Below are positions 28,208-36,513 of a stretch of DNA of 64,000 bases, piece by piece. Both the position numbers and the translations under genes were made by a program. The stretch spans positions 4,186,068 to 4,250,067 of the forward strand of contig NZ_KV917381.1 in the NCBI RefSeq assembly GCF_002019795.1, given 5' to 3'. How positions within the stretch are numbered: the first letter of the stretch is position 1; each line of letters begins with the position of its first letter. The notes under the pieces are model-generated. The model saw only the letters and a list, made by a program, of their open reading frames with translations. It searched no databases and was not told where the DNA came from. This DNA is from Bacillus alkalicellulosilyticus. Lineage in GTDB: Bacteria; Bacillota; Bacilli; Bacillales; Bacillaceae_F.

Positions 28208-29188
28208 ATGAAATTTATTTATGTTTTACTAATGTGTGTATCTCTTCTTGTTTTTTCAGCATGTTCAGGAAGTTCTCAATCTACTGATGCTGATACATAC
28301 GACATTTGGACAGTGGGAGACACGGTTACCATTCATAGTTACTATGGGTCTTATGAGTTTACATTGGACGAGGTATCTCTGCGAGACGACCTTGAAAAAG
28401 GAGATTCACAATACTTTATTGTTGATTATACGGTGAAAAATCTTACGGATACTATCATTCCGAGGGAAGATATTACCTCTATGGTTTTAAGAAAAGACAG
28501 CCCTGGGACATCATCAAACTATGATTCCCATGATCAGTACCGAGAAAAGTTTTCAGAGTTAATCTCTTATTTTTCACCGGAAGGATTAGGTCCTCACGAA
28601 ACTCTTTCTGCACAAGGAGTACTTTCTGTCGGGTCTGTGCCGTCTTCCTATTATGAACTTGAATTTGGTCATCCTATTTCTTCTTCTCGCGTTTCCTTTT
28701 TTGTTGATAATAAAGGGGGTTCGGTGACAAAAGCGTCTAAGTTTGAACGTAGCTCGATTGGTTCTTTTACTGAATTTTTATCATTTGATGCGCTTGAACT
28801 TACGGAATCCGGTCACATGACTTCAAGATATTATGGAGAAATGGAAGCCTCGATTGGGACACCCGAGTTTAACGAAGAGTTAGAACAATTAGTGATACCC
28901 GTCACGCTAACGAATAATGGGAAACAAACGTATGAAACAGAGTCTAGTTTTTTCGACCTTACACAAGCTTTGTTCCATATTGTGTTTGGTGGAGTGGAAG
29001 ATGACCAAAATTATGTAACGAGCGGTATGGTTGAAGATATTTCGATTACACTCTCTCCCGGTGAAACGGTAACCTTTCCAGTTATATTCCGAGCTGAACC
29101 TGCCTATCATTACACTCTTGTTTTTGGAAACCGTTCTTTCCCGGATGAATTTTCATACTGGCCATTCACGGTTGAGGATATTAACTAA
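28208..29188 (+). CDS. Putative lipoprotein, DUF4352-like
   Basis: 326 residues with a signal peptide and lipobox FSAC. The mature part shows two beta-rich domains with patterns such as YFIVDYTVKNLTD and LVIPVTLTNNGKQT, as in DUF4352/immunoglobulin-like Bacillus lipoproteins. Function unknown. GGGAGGATG lies before the start. Monocistronic; a GGCACTG hairpin follows. Confidence 0.65.
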   Translation: MKFIYVLLMCVSLLVFSACSGSSQSTDADTYDIWTVGDTVTIHSYYGSYEFTLDEVSLRDDLEKGDSQYFIVDYTVKNLTDTIIPREDITSMVLRKDSPGTSSNYDSHDQYREKFSELISYFSPEGLGPHETLSAQGVLSVGSVPSSYYELEFGHPISSSRVSFFVDNKGGSVTKASKFERSSIGSFTEFLSFDALELTESGHMTSRYYGEMEASIGTPEFNEELEQLVIPVTLTNNGKQTYETESSFFDLTQALFHIVFGGVEDDQNYVTSGMVEDISITLSPGETVTFPVIFRAEPAYHYTLVFGNRSFPDEFSYWPFTVEDIN

Positions 29189-29228
29189 TTTTCGATGATA
29201 TTATAGAGAGACTGAAAAAAGTTAGATA

Positions 29229-29278
29229 TAGAGGGCACTGAAAAAGTTCGGTACTGAACTTTTTACAGTGCCTTTTAT
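29229..29278 (+). terminator. GGCACTG-type hairpin, probable terminator
   Basis: GAGGGCACTGAAAAAGTTC pairs with GAACTTTTTACAGTGCC followed by TTTTATTTTT. The same hairpin forms both ends of the MITE at 38079-38263, so this is either a solo MITE end or a terminator spread by such elements. Confidence 0.7.
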
Positions 29279-29280
29279 TT

Positions 29281-29670
29281 TTATTGGTGTGCCTCTTCTA
29301 GTGAGTTTTTATTGAATCGGTGATATGTCAAGATCGCGTAAATATAAGTGCAATTCTCGAATAACATAGGTAATCGAATGACTTTGTTGTTGTTCAAATA
29401 GATAAAAACATGAAATAGTTTATATCGACATAGTTTATGTCGTTTAGATTTATCTTTATTTCTTTTTTATTTCGTAATCCTACTGTGTAAATGATTTCGT
29501 TCCCTTGTAGCTCTAGTCTTTTCGTTTGAACTACCTTTCGTCGGTAGAATACTATCACTAGTAGGGCCGTACCAATCGTCAGCATAATCGTATATTGGAT
29601 TATGTGCTCGGCAAAAAATATTATGGAATAAATTAATAAGGAGAGAAGGCTATAGCCAATGACTGATAGT
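29281..29670 (-). pseudogene. Frameshifted membrane protein with PH-like C-domain
   Basis: The frame from 29585 reads a membrane helix (LTIGTALLVIVFYRR), then ELQGNEIIYTVGLRNKK... and stops at 29394. Adding one T in the T5 run there continues with IYLNNNKVIRLPMLFENC and ends at 29281 EEAHQ. Upstream, an open stretch (IGYSLLSLLIYSIIFFAEH) gives a first helix, and a second shift near 29655 is needed to reach a start with AAAGGAGAGG. So two single-base losses are likely. Family unassigned; the beta-rich tail is bacterial-PH-like. Confidence 0.55.
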
Positions 29671-29706
29671 TACCCTTGTAGTACTCAAGAAGACCAACCT
29701 CTCCTT

Positions 29707-29838
29707 TTAAAGAAATAACAAATACAAGATAAGAGCCCATATTGGTAGAGATAGTGCCAAACCCCATAGAAACCCTTTAAAGAATTTAACATTAGTTGGC
29801 ATGTGACCACGTCCATTCTTGTTCTTTATTAAGAACAA
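29707..29838 (-). CDS. Small single-pass membrane protein (43 residues)
   Basis: TTG start behind GGAGGAAAGAGG; reads MFLIKNKNGRGHMPTNVK then a hydrophobic segment to the C-terminus. A shorter start at the ATG of HMPTN gives 31 residues. The ribosome site of the following (broken) gene overlaps its stop, so the two were an operon. Unknown role. Confidence 0.45.
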   Translation of the reverse strand: MFLIKNKNGRGHMPTNVKFFKGFLWGLALSLPIWALILYLLFL

Positions 29839-29966
29839 TTATACCTCTTTCCTCCTTCAGCAACAATAGTCCCTTAGTAACTATGCGACTACTTTGAATA
29901 GCATTGATTAATCTCTGTTGCACTTGCTAATACTGAGTTACTAACAACAGAGAAAGGGTGGTTCTA

Positions 29967-30452
29967 TTGCGAATAGTAGTGCTTGGGATTATCTTGTTTT
30001 TCATTATAAGTTCAATGGGTGTCGGTGCCTTTTTAACTAAAGTGTCTGAAGTTGAGCAAAGCATAAAAGAGAAAATGCCTTTTGATGTAGCTGTAGATGA
30101 AGAGGATAAACGAAAAAATGTGTTGCAGCAACATCCGCGTTTTTCGAAAAATGAAGAAAGTGCGGTTGGTGGTGAAGTCATTAATAGTGACCTCTTCACT
30201 ACCGTTACCTCTGCTATAGATGCGGAGACGATTGATTTTGTGTTAGAGCATTTTTCGTTGTCTGAACTGACGGAGATGGCTGACTCTATGCGAGAGGGCA
30301 TTTCCTCTGGCGATTTAGAGGAAGTCAAAGCGCAAGTGCAAGAACGTTTCTCCGAAGAAGACCTTGAGCGGTTCCGAGAGATTGGCAAAGAGATAATTGA
30401 AAGCGCAAACCTTGGAAATATTATTGAAATTCCCGCTGAGTTTGACCACTAG
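29967..30452 (+). CDS. Hypothetical membrane-anchored helical protein
   Basis: About 161 residues. TTG at 29967 is chosen because AGAAAGGGTGG lies 7 bases upstream; the earlier GTG at 29958 would sit inside that site. One N-terminal helix (IVVLGIILFFIISSMGVG), then an acidic, helical extracellular domain rich in Glu/Asp. Frame on the opposite strand is a shadow. Family not recognised. Confidence 0.6.
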   Translation: MRIVVLGIILFFIISSMGVGAFLTKVSEVEQSIKEKMPFDVAVDEEDKRKNVLQQHPRFSKNEESAVGGEVINSDLFTTVTSAIDAETIDFVLEHFSLSELTEMADSMREGISSGDLEEVKAQVQERFSEEDLERFREIGKEIIESANLGNIIEIPAEFDH

Positions 30453-30524
30453 CTCTTTGTATTGATTGGCTAGTTTTGTTTTGTAGCTGAGTTTCAATTT
30501 TATCAGCCTGTTTTGATGAATTTA

Positions 30525-30730
30525 ACATGGTTTTGGGTTGGTATTTTTTTATATCAGCCCGATTTTGTATGCTCAGACCTGTTTTGGGTTGCTATATTTT
30601 TTTACCTGCCCTTTTTCCTGGGCTCGAACTTGTTTTGGGCTCTTATATTTTTTTATCTGCCCGTTTTCCTTGGCTTAAACTTGTTTCGGGCTCCTATATT
30701 TTTTTACCTGCCCGTTTTGCTCAATCTTCC
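30525..30730. repeat. Tandem repeat, ~4 copies of 51 bp
   Basis: Units near 30525, 30577, 30628 and 30679, each with TGTTTTGGGCT, TATATTTTTTTA and CTGCCCGTTTTC. The period is a multiple of three, so an 81-codon hydrophobic frame stays open, but it has no ribosome site and Phe/Leu-rich repeats read like translated T-tracts. Treated as non-coding. Confidence 0.85.
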
Positions 30731-30787
30731 TCTTTTTTCGGACGGTATGTTGGGATAGTTGGTTACTGGAAAGCATAGATTTAATAA

Positions 30788-30836
30788 AGTGTCCAAAAAG
30801 GGAGTTGTACTTATCCCCTTTTGGACACTTTTTCTG
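30788..30836 (-). terminator. Intrinsic terminator of the NlpC/P60 gene
   Basis: AAAGTGTCCAAAAAGGG and its complement enclose a ~14-base loop; both sides carry T/A runs, so it may work in both directions. Confidence 0.85.
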
Positions 30837-32447
30837 TTAGTGCAGTCGTTTTGCTCCAAGATAGCGTTGGCTCCAGTAGTTACTGTTTAGGCTGGCTACT
30901 ATAACTCCTGTCGATGAACCGCTATGGATGAATTGGTTGTTGCCGATGTATATTCCGTTATGTGATGGGCCCGCTGAAATGGTTTCAAAGAAAACAATAT
31001 CACCAATGCTAGGTTCAGCGACTGGGACTCCTGCATTCCATTGGAGGGCTACAGTTCTTGGAATTGTAATGCCTTGGTTCCTGAACACATATTGTACAAG
31101 TCCACTACAATCGAATCCTGCTGGTGTTGAGCCTCCCCATAAGTATGGTACACCTACAAATGTAGCTGCATCTGCAATTAAGTTGGTCATCAGTGCTGCG
31201 TTATTCGTTGGCGCTGGTTGTGTTGCTCGACTTGTTGCTACTTCATTAATCTTAGCAATCGTTTGTTCATCTGCATTTCCAGTGACCGGTAGATTATTCA
31301 ATCGTTGAAACTCTCGTACGGATTGAGCTGTTATGTCACCGTAATACCCAGTTGGTTCAACATGGAACAACCCAAGTGAACGAAGTTGCGTTTGAATTAA
31401 TGTTACTTGGTCACTTCTAACGCCAATCGTTAATGTTGTTGATGGTGTACTTGGCGCTGGTTGCACACTAGGTGCTGGCGCAGGAGCTGGAGTGCTCGGT
31501 GCTGGTTGTGTTGTTGGCGCTGGTGTTTTTGGTGCTGCAGGCTGCGCTGGTACTTTTGGCGTAGCTTTTTTCTTCGCTTCTAATGCTTTGTTAATGGCTG
31601 CGAATGTTTGTGGTCCGACAATGCCATCGACTTTAAGCTTTTGACTTCTTTGAAAGTCTCTCACCGCTACCTCAGTTACTCCACCAAAGTTACCAGTGAT
31701 GCTATTTTTATAGAATCCTAATTCTTTTAGGTCGGTTTGGAGCTTAGACACTTGGGCGCCTTTGCTTCCATTTCGAAGAATTGTTGATTGTTGAGCTGTT
31801 GGTTGCTTTAATGTGACATTGTTCGTTTGCGTTGATGCAGGTTGCCGCTCATTTAAAAGAACAGACAAGGTTTGTGGGCCAACAATGCCATCCACAGTTA
31901 ACTTGTTTTTTCTTTGAAATGCTTTAACGGCATCGGTCGTTTGTCTTCCGAATTGACCAGTCACTTTATGATTGTAATACCCTTGTTCCTTGAGCTTAAT
32001 TTGAAGCGCTTCCACTTCTTTTCCTTTTGAACCTGCTCGTAACACCATGTTGGTGTTAAGTACATTTGACTGTGCTTGTACTTTTTGCGTTTGCGCTTGA
32101 GTCGTTGTTGTTTTCTGCTGTACCTGTACTTTTGCTTGTTCTCCCATTTGCGCTAATAATACCGAAAGTGTTTGTGGCCCTGCGATCCCGTCAACAGCTA
32201 GTCGGTGCTGTTGTTGAAACTTCCGTACTGCATCCTCAGTAATTGAACCATAAAAGCCTGTCGCTGTGTCATGTTGAAAGAAGCCCTTTTCTTTTAAGGC
32301 TTTTTGCAAGTCTTTGACATCAGGGTGGTCCATTCCCTTGCGTAACGTTTGGTCACCGAGCGCAGCATCTGTTAATTGAGGGGTCGCCAAAAAAAGGCCT
32401 GTTGCAAAAGCAGATGAAATGACTACTTTTTTAATCGTTGACGCCAT
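30837..32447 (-). CDS. Secreted NlpC/P60 peptidase with four PG-binding repeats
   Basis: Start at the ATG at 32447, with GGGAGGATAAGAAT upstream, gives 536 residues; the earlier in-frame ATG lacks a site. Signal peptide (to ~28), then four peptidoglycan_binding_1 modules (each with DGIVGPQTL-like ends, ~30-95, 135-195, 220-285, 340-400), a Pro/Ala/Thr linker and a C-terminal NlpC/P60 domain: catalytic Cys in GFDCSGLVQYV, His in PSHNGIYIG, third residue in FIHSGS. Cuts peptide stems of peptidoglycan; a LytE/LytF/CwlS-like autolysin with a different wall-binding module. Monocistronic. Confidence 0.9.
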   Translation of the reverse strand: MASTIKKVVISSAFATGLFLATPQLTDAALGDQTLRKGMDHPDVKDLQKALKEKGFFQHDTATGFYGSITEDAVRKFQQQHRLAVDGIAGPQTLSVLLAQMGEQAKVQVQQKTTTTQAQTQKVQAQSNVLNTNMVLRAGSKGKEVEALQIKLKEQGYYNHKVTGQFGRQTTDAVKAFQRKNKLTVDGIVGPQTLSVLLNERQPASTQTNNVTLKQPTAQQSTILRNGSKGAQVSKLQTDLKELGFYKNSITGNFGGVTEVAVRDFQRSQKLKVDGIVGPQTFAAINKALEAKKKATPKVPAQPAAPKTPAPTTQPAPSTPAPAPAPSVQPAPSTPSTTLTIGVRSDQVTLIQTQLRSLGLFHVEPTGYYGDITAQSVREFQRLNNLPVTGNADEQTIAKINEVATSRATQPAPTNNAALMTNLIADAATFVGVPYLWGGSTPAGFDCSGLVQYVFRNQGITIPRTVALQWNAGVPVAEPSIGDIVFFETISAGPSHNGIYIGNNQFIHSGSSTGVIVASLNSNYWSQRYLGAKRLH

Positions 32448-32675
32448 ATTCTTATCCTCCCATTTACTCATTTGCTAGATTTTCCTACTAGTTATATCGG
32501 CAGTAATGCTTTTAATATAAAGTCAGTTTCGCTATTTTGTTGGATATATTTTCATAGTTTTAAAGTCTCTTTTCGCCTTTTTATGACAAATCCCTTGTTC
32601 TATATAGTGAAATTTATCTATTTGTAACAATTGTAATCTTTTTGTAATATATTATGTAGTATATTTGAACTGAAT

Positions 32676-32870
32676 TCTCTATCGGACATGAGAGACCTTA
32701 TTTTCGCTTTTTTCCTAGTTTTCTTGTTATAACGGACACCAGCGACCTTATTCTCATAAAATGATGCTTATTTCACGTCTTTTTCTGAAGATAGAGGACT
32801 GTGTGTCCTCTACAGATGAAAAAAGCTGTTTTTTGAGAAAATAAGGGCTGCTGTGTCCCTAAGAGATGCA
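32676..32870. repeat. Intergenic GGACA element, copy 1
   Basis: Four modules at ~52-base steps: two forward (CGGACATGAGAGACC near 32683, CGGACACCAGCGACC near 32735) and two inverted (AGAGGACTGTGTGTCC near 32793, AAGGGCTGCTGTGTCC near 32843). Together a large imperfect palindrome between the peptidase and comK. Copies 2 and 3 are at 45.2 and 59.0 kb. Confidence 0.75.
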
Positions 32871-32883
32871 CCGCCTCCCATCA

Positions 32884-32925
32884 TAAAAAAGACAGCATCC
32901 CCGTTAGAGGACACCGTCTCTTTGC
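32884..32925 (-). terminator. Probable comK terminator
   Basis: On the minus strand AGACGGTGTCC...GGATGCTGTCT followed by six Ts. The stem is imperfect. It lies just past the comK stop. Confidence 0.6.
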
Positions 32926-32929
32926 TTCC

Positions 32930-33442
32930 TTATTTTTGTCTCATGCGCTTTCCTTTTTTTCGTTTCTTTGTTATGAATTTGTTTTTGTGAAATCTTGAGA
33001 TACAGTGGGATGCTTTTAGCATTTGTTGGTCAAAGACATGGACTGATACATCAAACGAGTAGGTTTGCATATCCTCAAACGTCACTTCAGTATGTAAATG
33101 CCCTTCACTGTTATGTGTCCGGCCAAAGAATTTTACATAATCATAGAATATCCAGCTACAGACAAAGTTTTTCGGCGAATGCGTTGGAAAGGCTATAACT
33201 CTTGCCTCCGGATAAATTGGAATCGGGAGCTTATTTCTTTTTTTGGAATAATGCATGACCGCTTCTCTTCGCCCCTCATAGTTTGCGCCACCTTCCACAC
33301 AGCTGTCGTTGATGATTTCCTGCGGTCTGGCAACGACATAAAACGGCTTTTCATTACACTCATAAACAAGAGTTCCATACGTTTCGTGTGCGACTGATAT
33401 TAATGCCATGGTTCCCCCATTAATAATATAGTCACTTTTCAT
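32930..33442 (-). CDS. comK: Competence transcription factor ComK
   Basis: 170 residues; aligns by eye to B. subtilis ComK (192) through DYIINGGTMALI, FYVVARPQEII, SCVEGGANYEGRREA, IAFPTHSPKNFVCSWI and TEVTFEDMQTYSF. The C-terminal ~25 residues are shorter and replaced by a basic tail (KKRKKGKRMRQK). ComK binds K-boxes and switches on DNA-uptake genes. AGGAGGTATAGG precedes the ATG. I see no clear paired AAAA-N5-TTTT boxes in its own upstream region. Divergent from a sigma factor gene. Confidence 0.88.
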   Translation of the reverse strand: MKSDYIINGGTMALISVAHETYGTLVYECNEKPFYVVARPQEIINDSCVEGGANYEGRREAVMHYSKKRNKLPIPIYPEARVIAFPTHSPKNFVCSWIFYDYVKFFGRTHNSEGHLHTEVTFEDMQTYSFDVSVHVFDQQMLKASHCISRFHKNKFITKKRKKGKRMRQK

Positions 33443-33653
33443 AACCTATACCTCCTCCAAAAAATTAGTTTGTTTTCGCAATAAACCAAGATGTACTTTC
33501 TTGTTTTTTTACAAAACGGTAGCTATTTTTTGAAAAAACAACGGTGTCTTCCCCTCTTTTGTCATTTTCCTCAAGTTTCTCTCACATCAAAACAATCGTA
33601 TTCTTTAGCTAACCGGTAATACAGGGTTGGTGCACAACCAAAAGGATCAGAGA

Positions 33654-34145
33654 ATGGAAGAGTTATTTGATGATGTCGCTATGAAATATGAACCGATCAT
33701 AAAGAAACAAATGGTGGTGCTACGCATTTACAAAAATCATGAGGACTATTTTCAAATTGGTTTGATTGGACTATGGGAAGCATACAAACGCTATCAGCCA
33801 GAAAAAGGGCCTTTTTCCACGTTTGCCATTTCCACAGTTAGAGGTAAGATGCTTACACATCTTCGCAAAGAAGTGAAGTACGAGAAGTATCATGAGTTGA
33901 AGGAACACATGTCAGAAACGAATGGACAGTGGGATTCATCAAGTGATGAATTTGAACGCGAATGTCTAGAAGGATGTCTCGTTGGGTTAACCGAACGTGA
34001 ACAGTTGTGGGTCAAGGAGGCGATTCTATTTGATAAAAAGCCAGCAGACTTGGCACACCAATATAATGTATCCGTTAATACAGTGAAAAGCTGGCGGAAA
34101 TCCGCACTTAAAAAGTTGCGGGTACAATCACCTCTCCATTTGTAA
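33654..34145 (+). CDS. Alternative sigma-70 factor, competence-SigH-like
   Basis: ATG at 33654 chosen (AAAGGATC upstream); 163 residues. Region 2 shows DYFQIGLIGLWEAYKRYQP and FSTFAISTVRGKMLTHLR, region 4 shows LTEREQLWVKEAI and a helix-turn-helix YNVSVNTVKSWRKSALKKL. No anti-sigma gene adjoins it. Size and pattern resemble the small sigma factors of the Staphylococcus SigH/ComX type rather than ECF pairs. Back-to-back with comK (about 210 bases between), which hints at a joint competence role. Confidence 0.75.
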   Translation: MEELFDDVAMKYEPIIKKQMVVLRIYKNHEDYFQIGLIGLWEAYKRYQPEKGPFSTFAISTVRGKMLTHLRKEVKYEKYHELKEHMSETNGQWDSSSDEFERECLEGCLVGLTEREQLWVKEAILFDKKPADLAHQYNVSVNTVKSWRKSALKKLRVQSPLHL

Positions 34146-34328
34146 AATACTACCTGATAATCAAATAATACCAACTAATAATTGAAATTCCAACAAAATA
34201 TTCTAAAAATTCTAATATTTTACCAAAAATGATTCATAAGTAGGAAGTATGCCGTCGGTTTTTGCCTAGTTTCGTCCTTTTGATTTTCATTTCATTCTTG
34301 GTACACTAGGGGCAAGGAGGTTATTCCA

Positions 34329-34994
34329 ATGTGCGGAAGATTTACTTTACATGCAGATGAACAGGAGCTAATTCAAACTTTTCAGCTTAGAAATGAAATC
34401 ACGGTTCCTAGGAGTTATAACATTGCACCTGGTCAGCCGATTTTTGCCGTGATTCAACAGGGACAGGAACGTCGAGGCGGATTATTGCAATGGGGGTTGA
34501 TTCCTTCTTGGGCAAAAGACCGAAAAAACGCTTATAAGATGATTAATGCACGAGGAGAAACGATTGCCGAAAAGCCTAGCTTTAAAAAAGCTTTTGCGAA
34601 GCGTCGATGCTTATTGCCTACGACTGGTTTTTATGAGTGGAAACAAACAGCAGATGGGAAAAAGCCCTACTTTATCCGGATGGCTGATGAACAACTATTT
34701 GCATTCGCTGGTCTTTGGGAAAAATGGATTGACCCCGAGTCTCAGGAAACGGTCTTTTCTTGTACGATCGTCACGACTTTTCCGAATGAGTTAATGTCTA
34801 GTCTTCACAACCGAATGCCTTTGTTATTATCTAAAGAAGGTCAACAGGACTGGTTGAACCCAGAACTTACCGATGTAGAAGAATTAGAAAAATGGATTCA
34901 ACCATATCCCTCTGAAGAAATGGTTGCTTATGAAGTATCCACATTCGTTAATAAACCGTCGAACAACGACCATAGTTGCATTGCACCATTATAA
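34329..34994 (+). CDS. SRAP domain protein (HMCES/YoqW family)
   Basis: 221 residues. Cys2 (MCGRF, the catalytic nucleophile after Met removal), the Asn/Pro of YNIAPGQ, Glu of TGFYEWK and His of LHNRMPLLL are all present. The family forms a covalent bond with abasic sites in single-stranded DNA and shields them. AAGGAGG precedes the start. Its 3' end overlaps the convergent gene by 6 bases. Confidence 0.92.
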   Translation: MCGRFTLHADEQELIQTFQLRNEITVPRSYNIAPGQPIFAVIQQGQERRGGLLQWGLIPSWAKDRKNAYKMINARGETIAEKPSFKKAFAKRRCLLPTTGFYEWKQTADGKKPYFIRMADEQLFAFAGLWEKWIDPESQETVFSCTIVTTFPNELMSSLHNRMPLLLSKEGQQDWLNPELTDVEELEKWIQPYPSEEMVAYEVSTFVNKPSNNDHSCIAPL

Positions 34995-35396
34995 AAATCG
35001 TTTCTTTAATTCAGGAGTCGGAATCATGCACTCCTGTTTTTTTCCGAAAAGGCGGTAGCGGTTGTGGGCAATTAGACTATAAACGAAATCACGAATCGGC
35101 CTGGGTACGATAATTAAAGGATAAAGAAGCTTCCATGCTCCCTTTAATTCTTTAAGTACGTGAAGAGCTGCAGAAGACTTTGTATAAAATTTACCTTTTT
35201 TAATCAAAATAAAAGAACCAAAGTCATTCGTTGGCAAACCATATTGCTGCAAAAGCTTTTGCCCCGCATCAGATTGTAATGCAGCATATTGAAACATTCC
35301 CTCTGGGTCACGCTTAATCAAAAAAGTAACAAGGCTATTGCACATATTACATACGCCATCAAACAAGACAATTTGGTGTTCGTTGGTTTCTCTCAT
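34989..35396 (-). CDS. DCC-family thiol-disulfide oxidoreductase (YuxK-like)
   Basis: 135 residues with the family signature DGVCNMCNSLVTF near residue 14 and RDPEGMFQYAALQSDAG. Thioredoxin-like fold with a CxxC; substrates unknown. Convergent with the SRAP gene. Confidence 0.88.
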   Translation of the reverse strand: MRETNEHQIVLFDGVCNMCNSLVTFLIKRDPEGMFQYAALQSDAGQKLLQQYGLPTNDFGSFILIKKGKFYTKSSAALHVLKELKGAWKLLYPLIIVPRPIRDFVYSLIAHNRYRLFGKKQECMIPTPELKKRFL

Positions 35397-35608
35397 TGTG
35401 CACCCTCCATTCCTTTTGTTACTCCTATTTTATGTATTAACACCTTATTTGTAAACAAACCTTTCTCACATGTAAAATTGGTTGTAAGTACCAAGTTTAT
35501 TAATAATAGCTTTTCTTTTTTTAGGGGATACCTATAACGAACTTACATAACCTCAGTAAAGAACATACATGTATGCGCTAACAAACGAACTAGAACTGTA
35601 GAAAAGAG

Positions 35609-36091
35609 ATGACAATTATGGTAAATGCCAACCCCGGTGAAAAAATTCTTTGGAGCATTGCCCTTCCTGGTTTTGCTCAATTTCTGAACGGAAAATTGAT
35701 TAAGGGAATTGTATTCATTTTTTTAGAATTTCTTGTCAATGTCCAAAGTAACCTAAATACGATTATAATCCCAAGTTTTCATGGTCAGATTGAACAAGCG
35801 ATTGCATTGACGAATTATCAGTGGCTCATGTTCTATCCCTGTCTTTACTTATTTGCCATCTGGGATGCTTATCGTGATGCAGGAGGAGGATCAGGTCCTT
35901 ATGCTTTTCTTCCATTTGTTTTCTCTGCATTTTTAGGGACAATTGGAGTCGTGTATTCGTCTACCTTGCCTATTTTTGGTGTGTTATGGGGCCCAATTTT
36001 TTTACCAATTCTTTTTCTAATCATCGGCGTAGGGGTTGGCTTTATTGTTAAGTGGGTTGTGTTGCTTATTAAGGGAAGAACACCCGTCTGA
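35609..36091 (+). CDS. Small membrane protein, unknown
   Basis: 160 residues, about four helices, with the motif SIALPGFAQFLNGKLIKGI and IWDAYRDAGGG that recalls TM2/DUF5683-type proteins. The second ATG at 35618 is an alternative start. No ribosome site is strong. Followed by the 52-bp repeat array. Confidence 0.55.
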   Translation: MTIMVNANPGEKILWSIALPGFAQFLNGKLIKGIVFIFLEFLVNVQSNLNTIIIPSFHGQIEQAIALTNYQWLMFYPCLYLFAIWDAYRDAGGGSGPYAFLPFVFSAFLGTIGVVYSSTLPIFGVLWGPIFLPILFLIIGVGVGFIVKWVVLLIKGRTPV

Positions 36092-36162
36092 CCTTAGAAA
36101 GTGGGTACGTTGTTTGATTGAAGTACCCGCTTTGTGGTGTTGTTCAGTTAGAAAGTGGATTT

Positions 36163-36400
36163 TCGTTACCTCTTGGGGCTCTTTGTGCGCCTGCCGGTAA
36201 CGATTATTTTTTTTCGTTACCTTTGCACGCTTTTTGCGACCTTTACCAGGAACGATTACTTCTATTCGTTACCTCTTCAGGCTCTTTTCGGGTCGTTTCG
36301 GTAACGATTATTCTTTTTTGTTACCACTTCAGGATCTTCACGAGCCTTTTTGGGCACGAATATTCTTTTTCGTTTTCTCTTCAGGCTCCTCGAACATTTT
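36163..36400. repeat. Tandem repeat, 4-5 copies of ~52 bp
   Basis: Units share CGTTACCTCTTCAGGCTC ... GGTAACGATTATTCTTTTTT. In each unit GTTACC and GGTAAC form a short inverted pair before a T-tract. Copies drift in sequence from left to right. The sequence differs from the array at 30525 but the period is almost the same. Confidence 0.8.
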
Positions 36401-36446
36401 ACCCATACAATTACTGGCTCTCAACCAATTCAACTTGAAAATTTAA

Positions 36447-36497
36447 AAGTCCTACTATGAGTGGGGGACTCTCATAGTAGGACTGTTGTATATTTTT
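36447..36497. terminator. Hairpin terminator, probably bidirectional
   Basis: AGTCCTACTATGAG pairs with CTCATAGTAGGACT; a T-run follows on the plus strand (TTTTTTT at ~36491) and As precede it for the minus strand. Confidence 0.7.
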
Positions 36498-36513
36498 TTC
36501 ATGCTATTCTCTG

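Noticed and set aside
29927-30388. 153-codon frame opposite to the gene at 29967
   Set aside because: Ser/Thr-rich mirror of the helical plus-strand protein; no ribosome site.
30513-30758. 81-codon hydrophobic repeat protein
   Set aside because: Tandem DNA repeat with T-tracts; no ribosome site; reported as repeat.
33443-33653. K-box (AAAA-N5-TTTT) autoregulation site for ComK
   Set aside because: A/T runs are present, but the spacing is 9, not 5, and no paired boxes are found.
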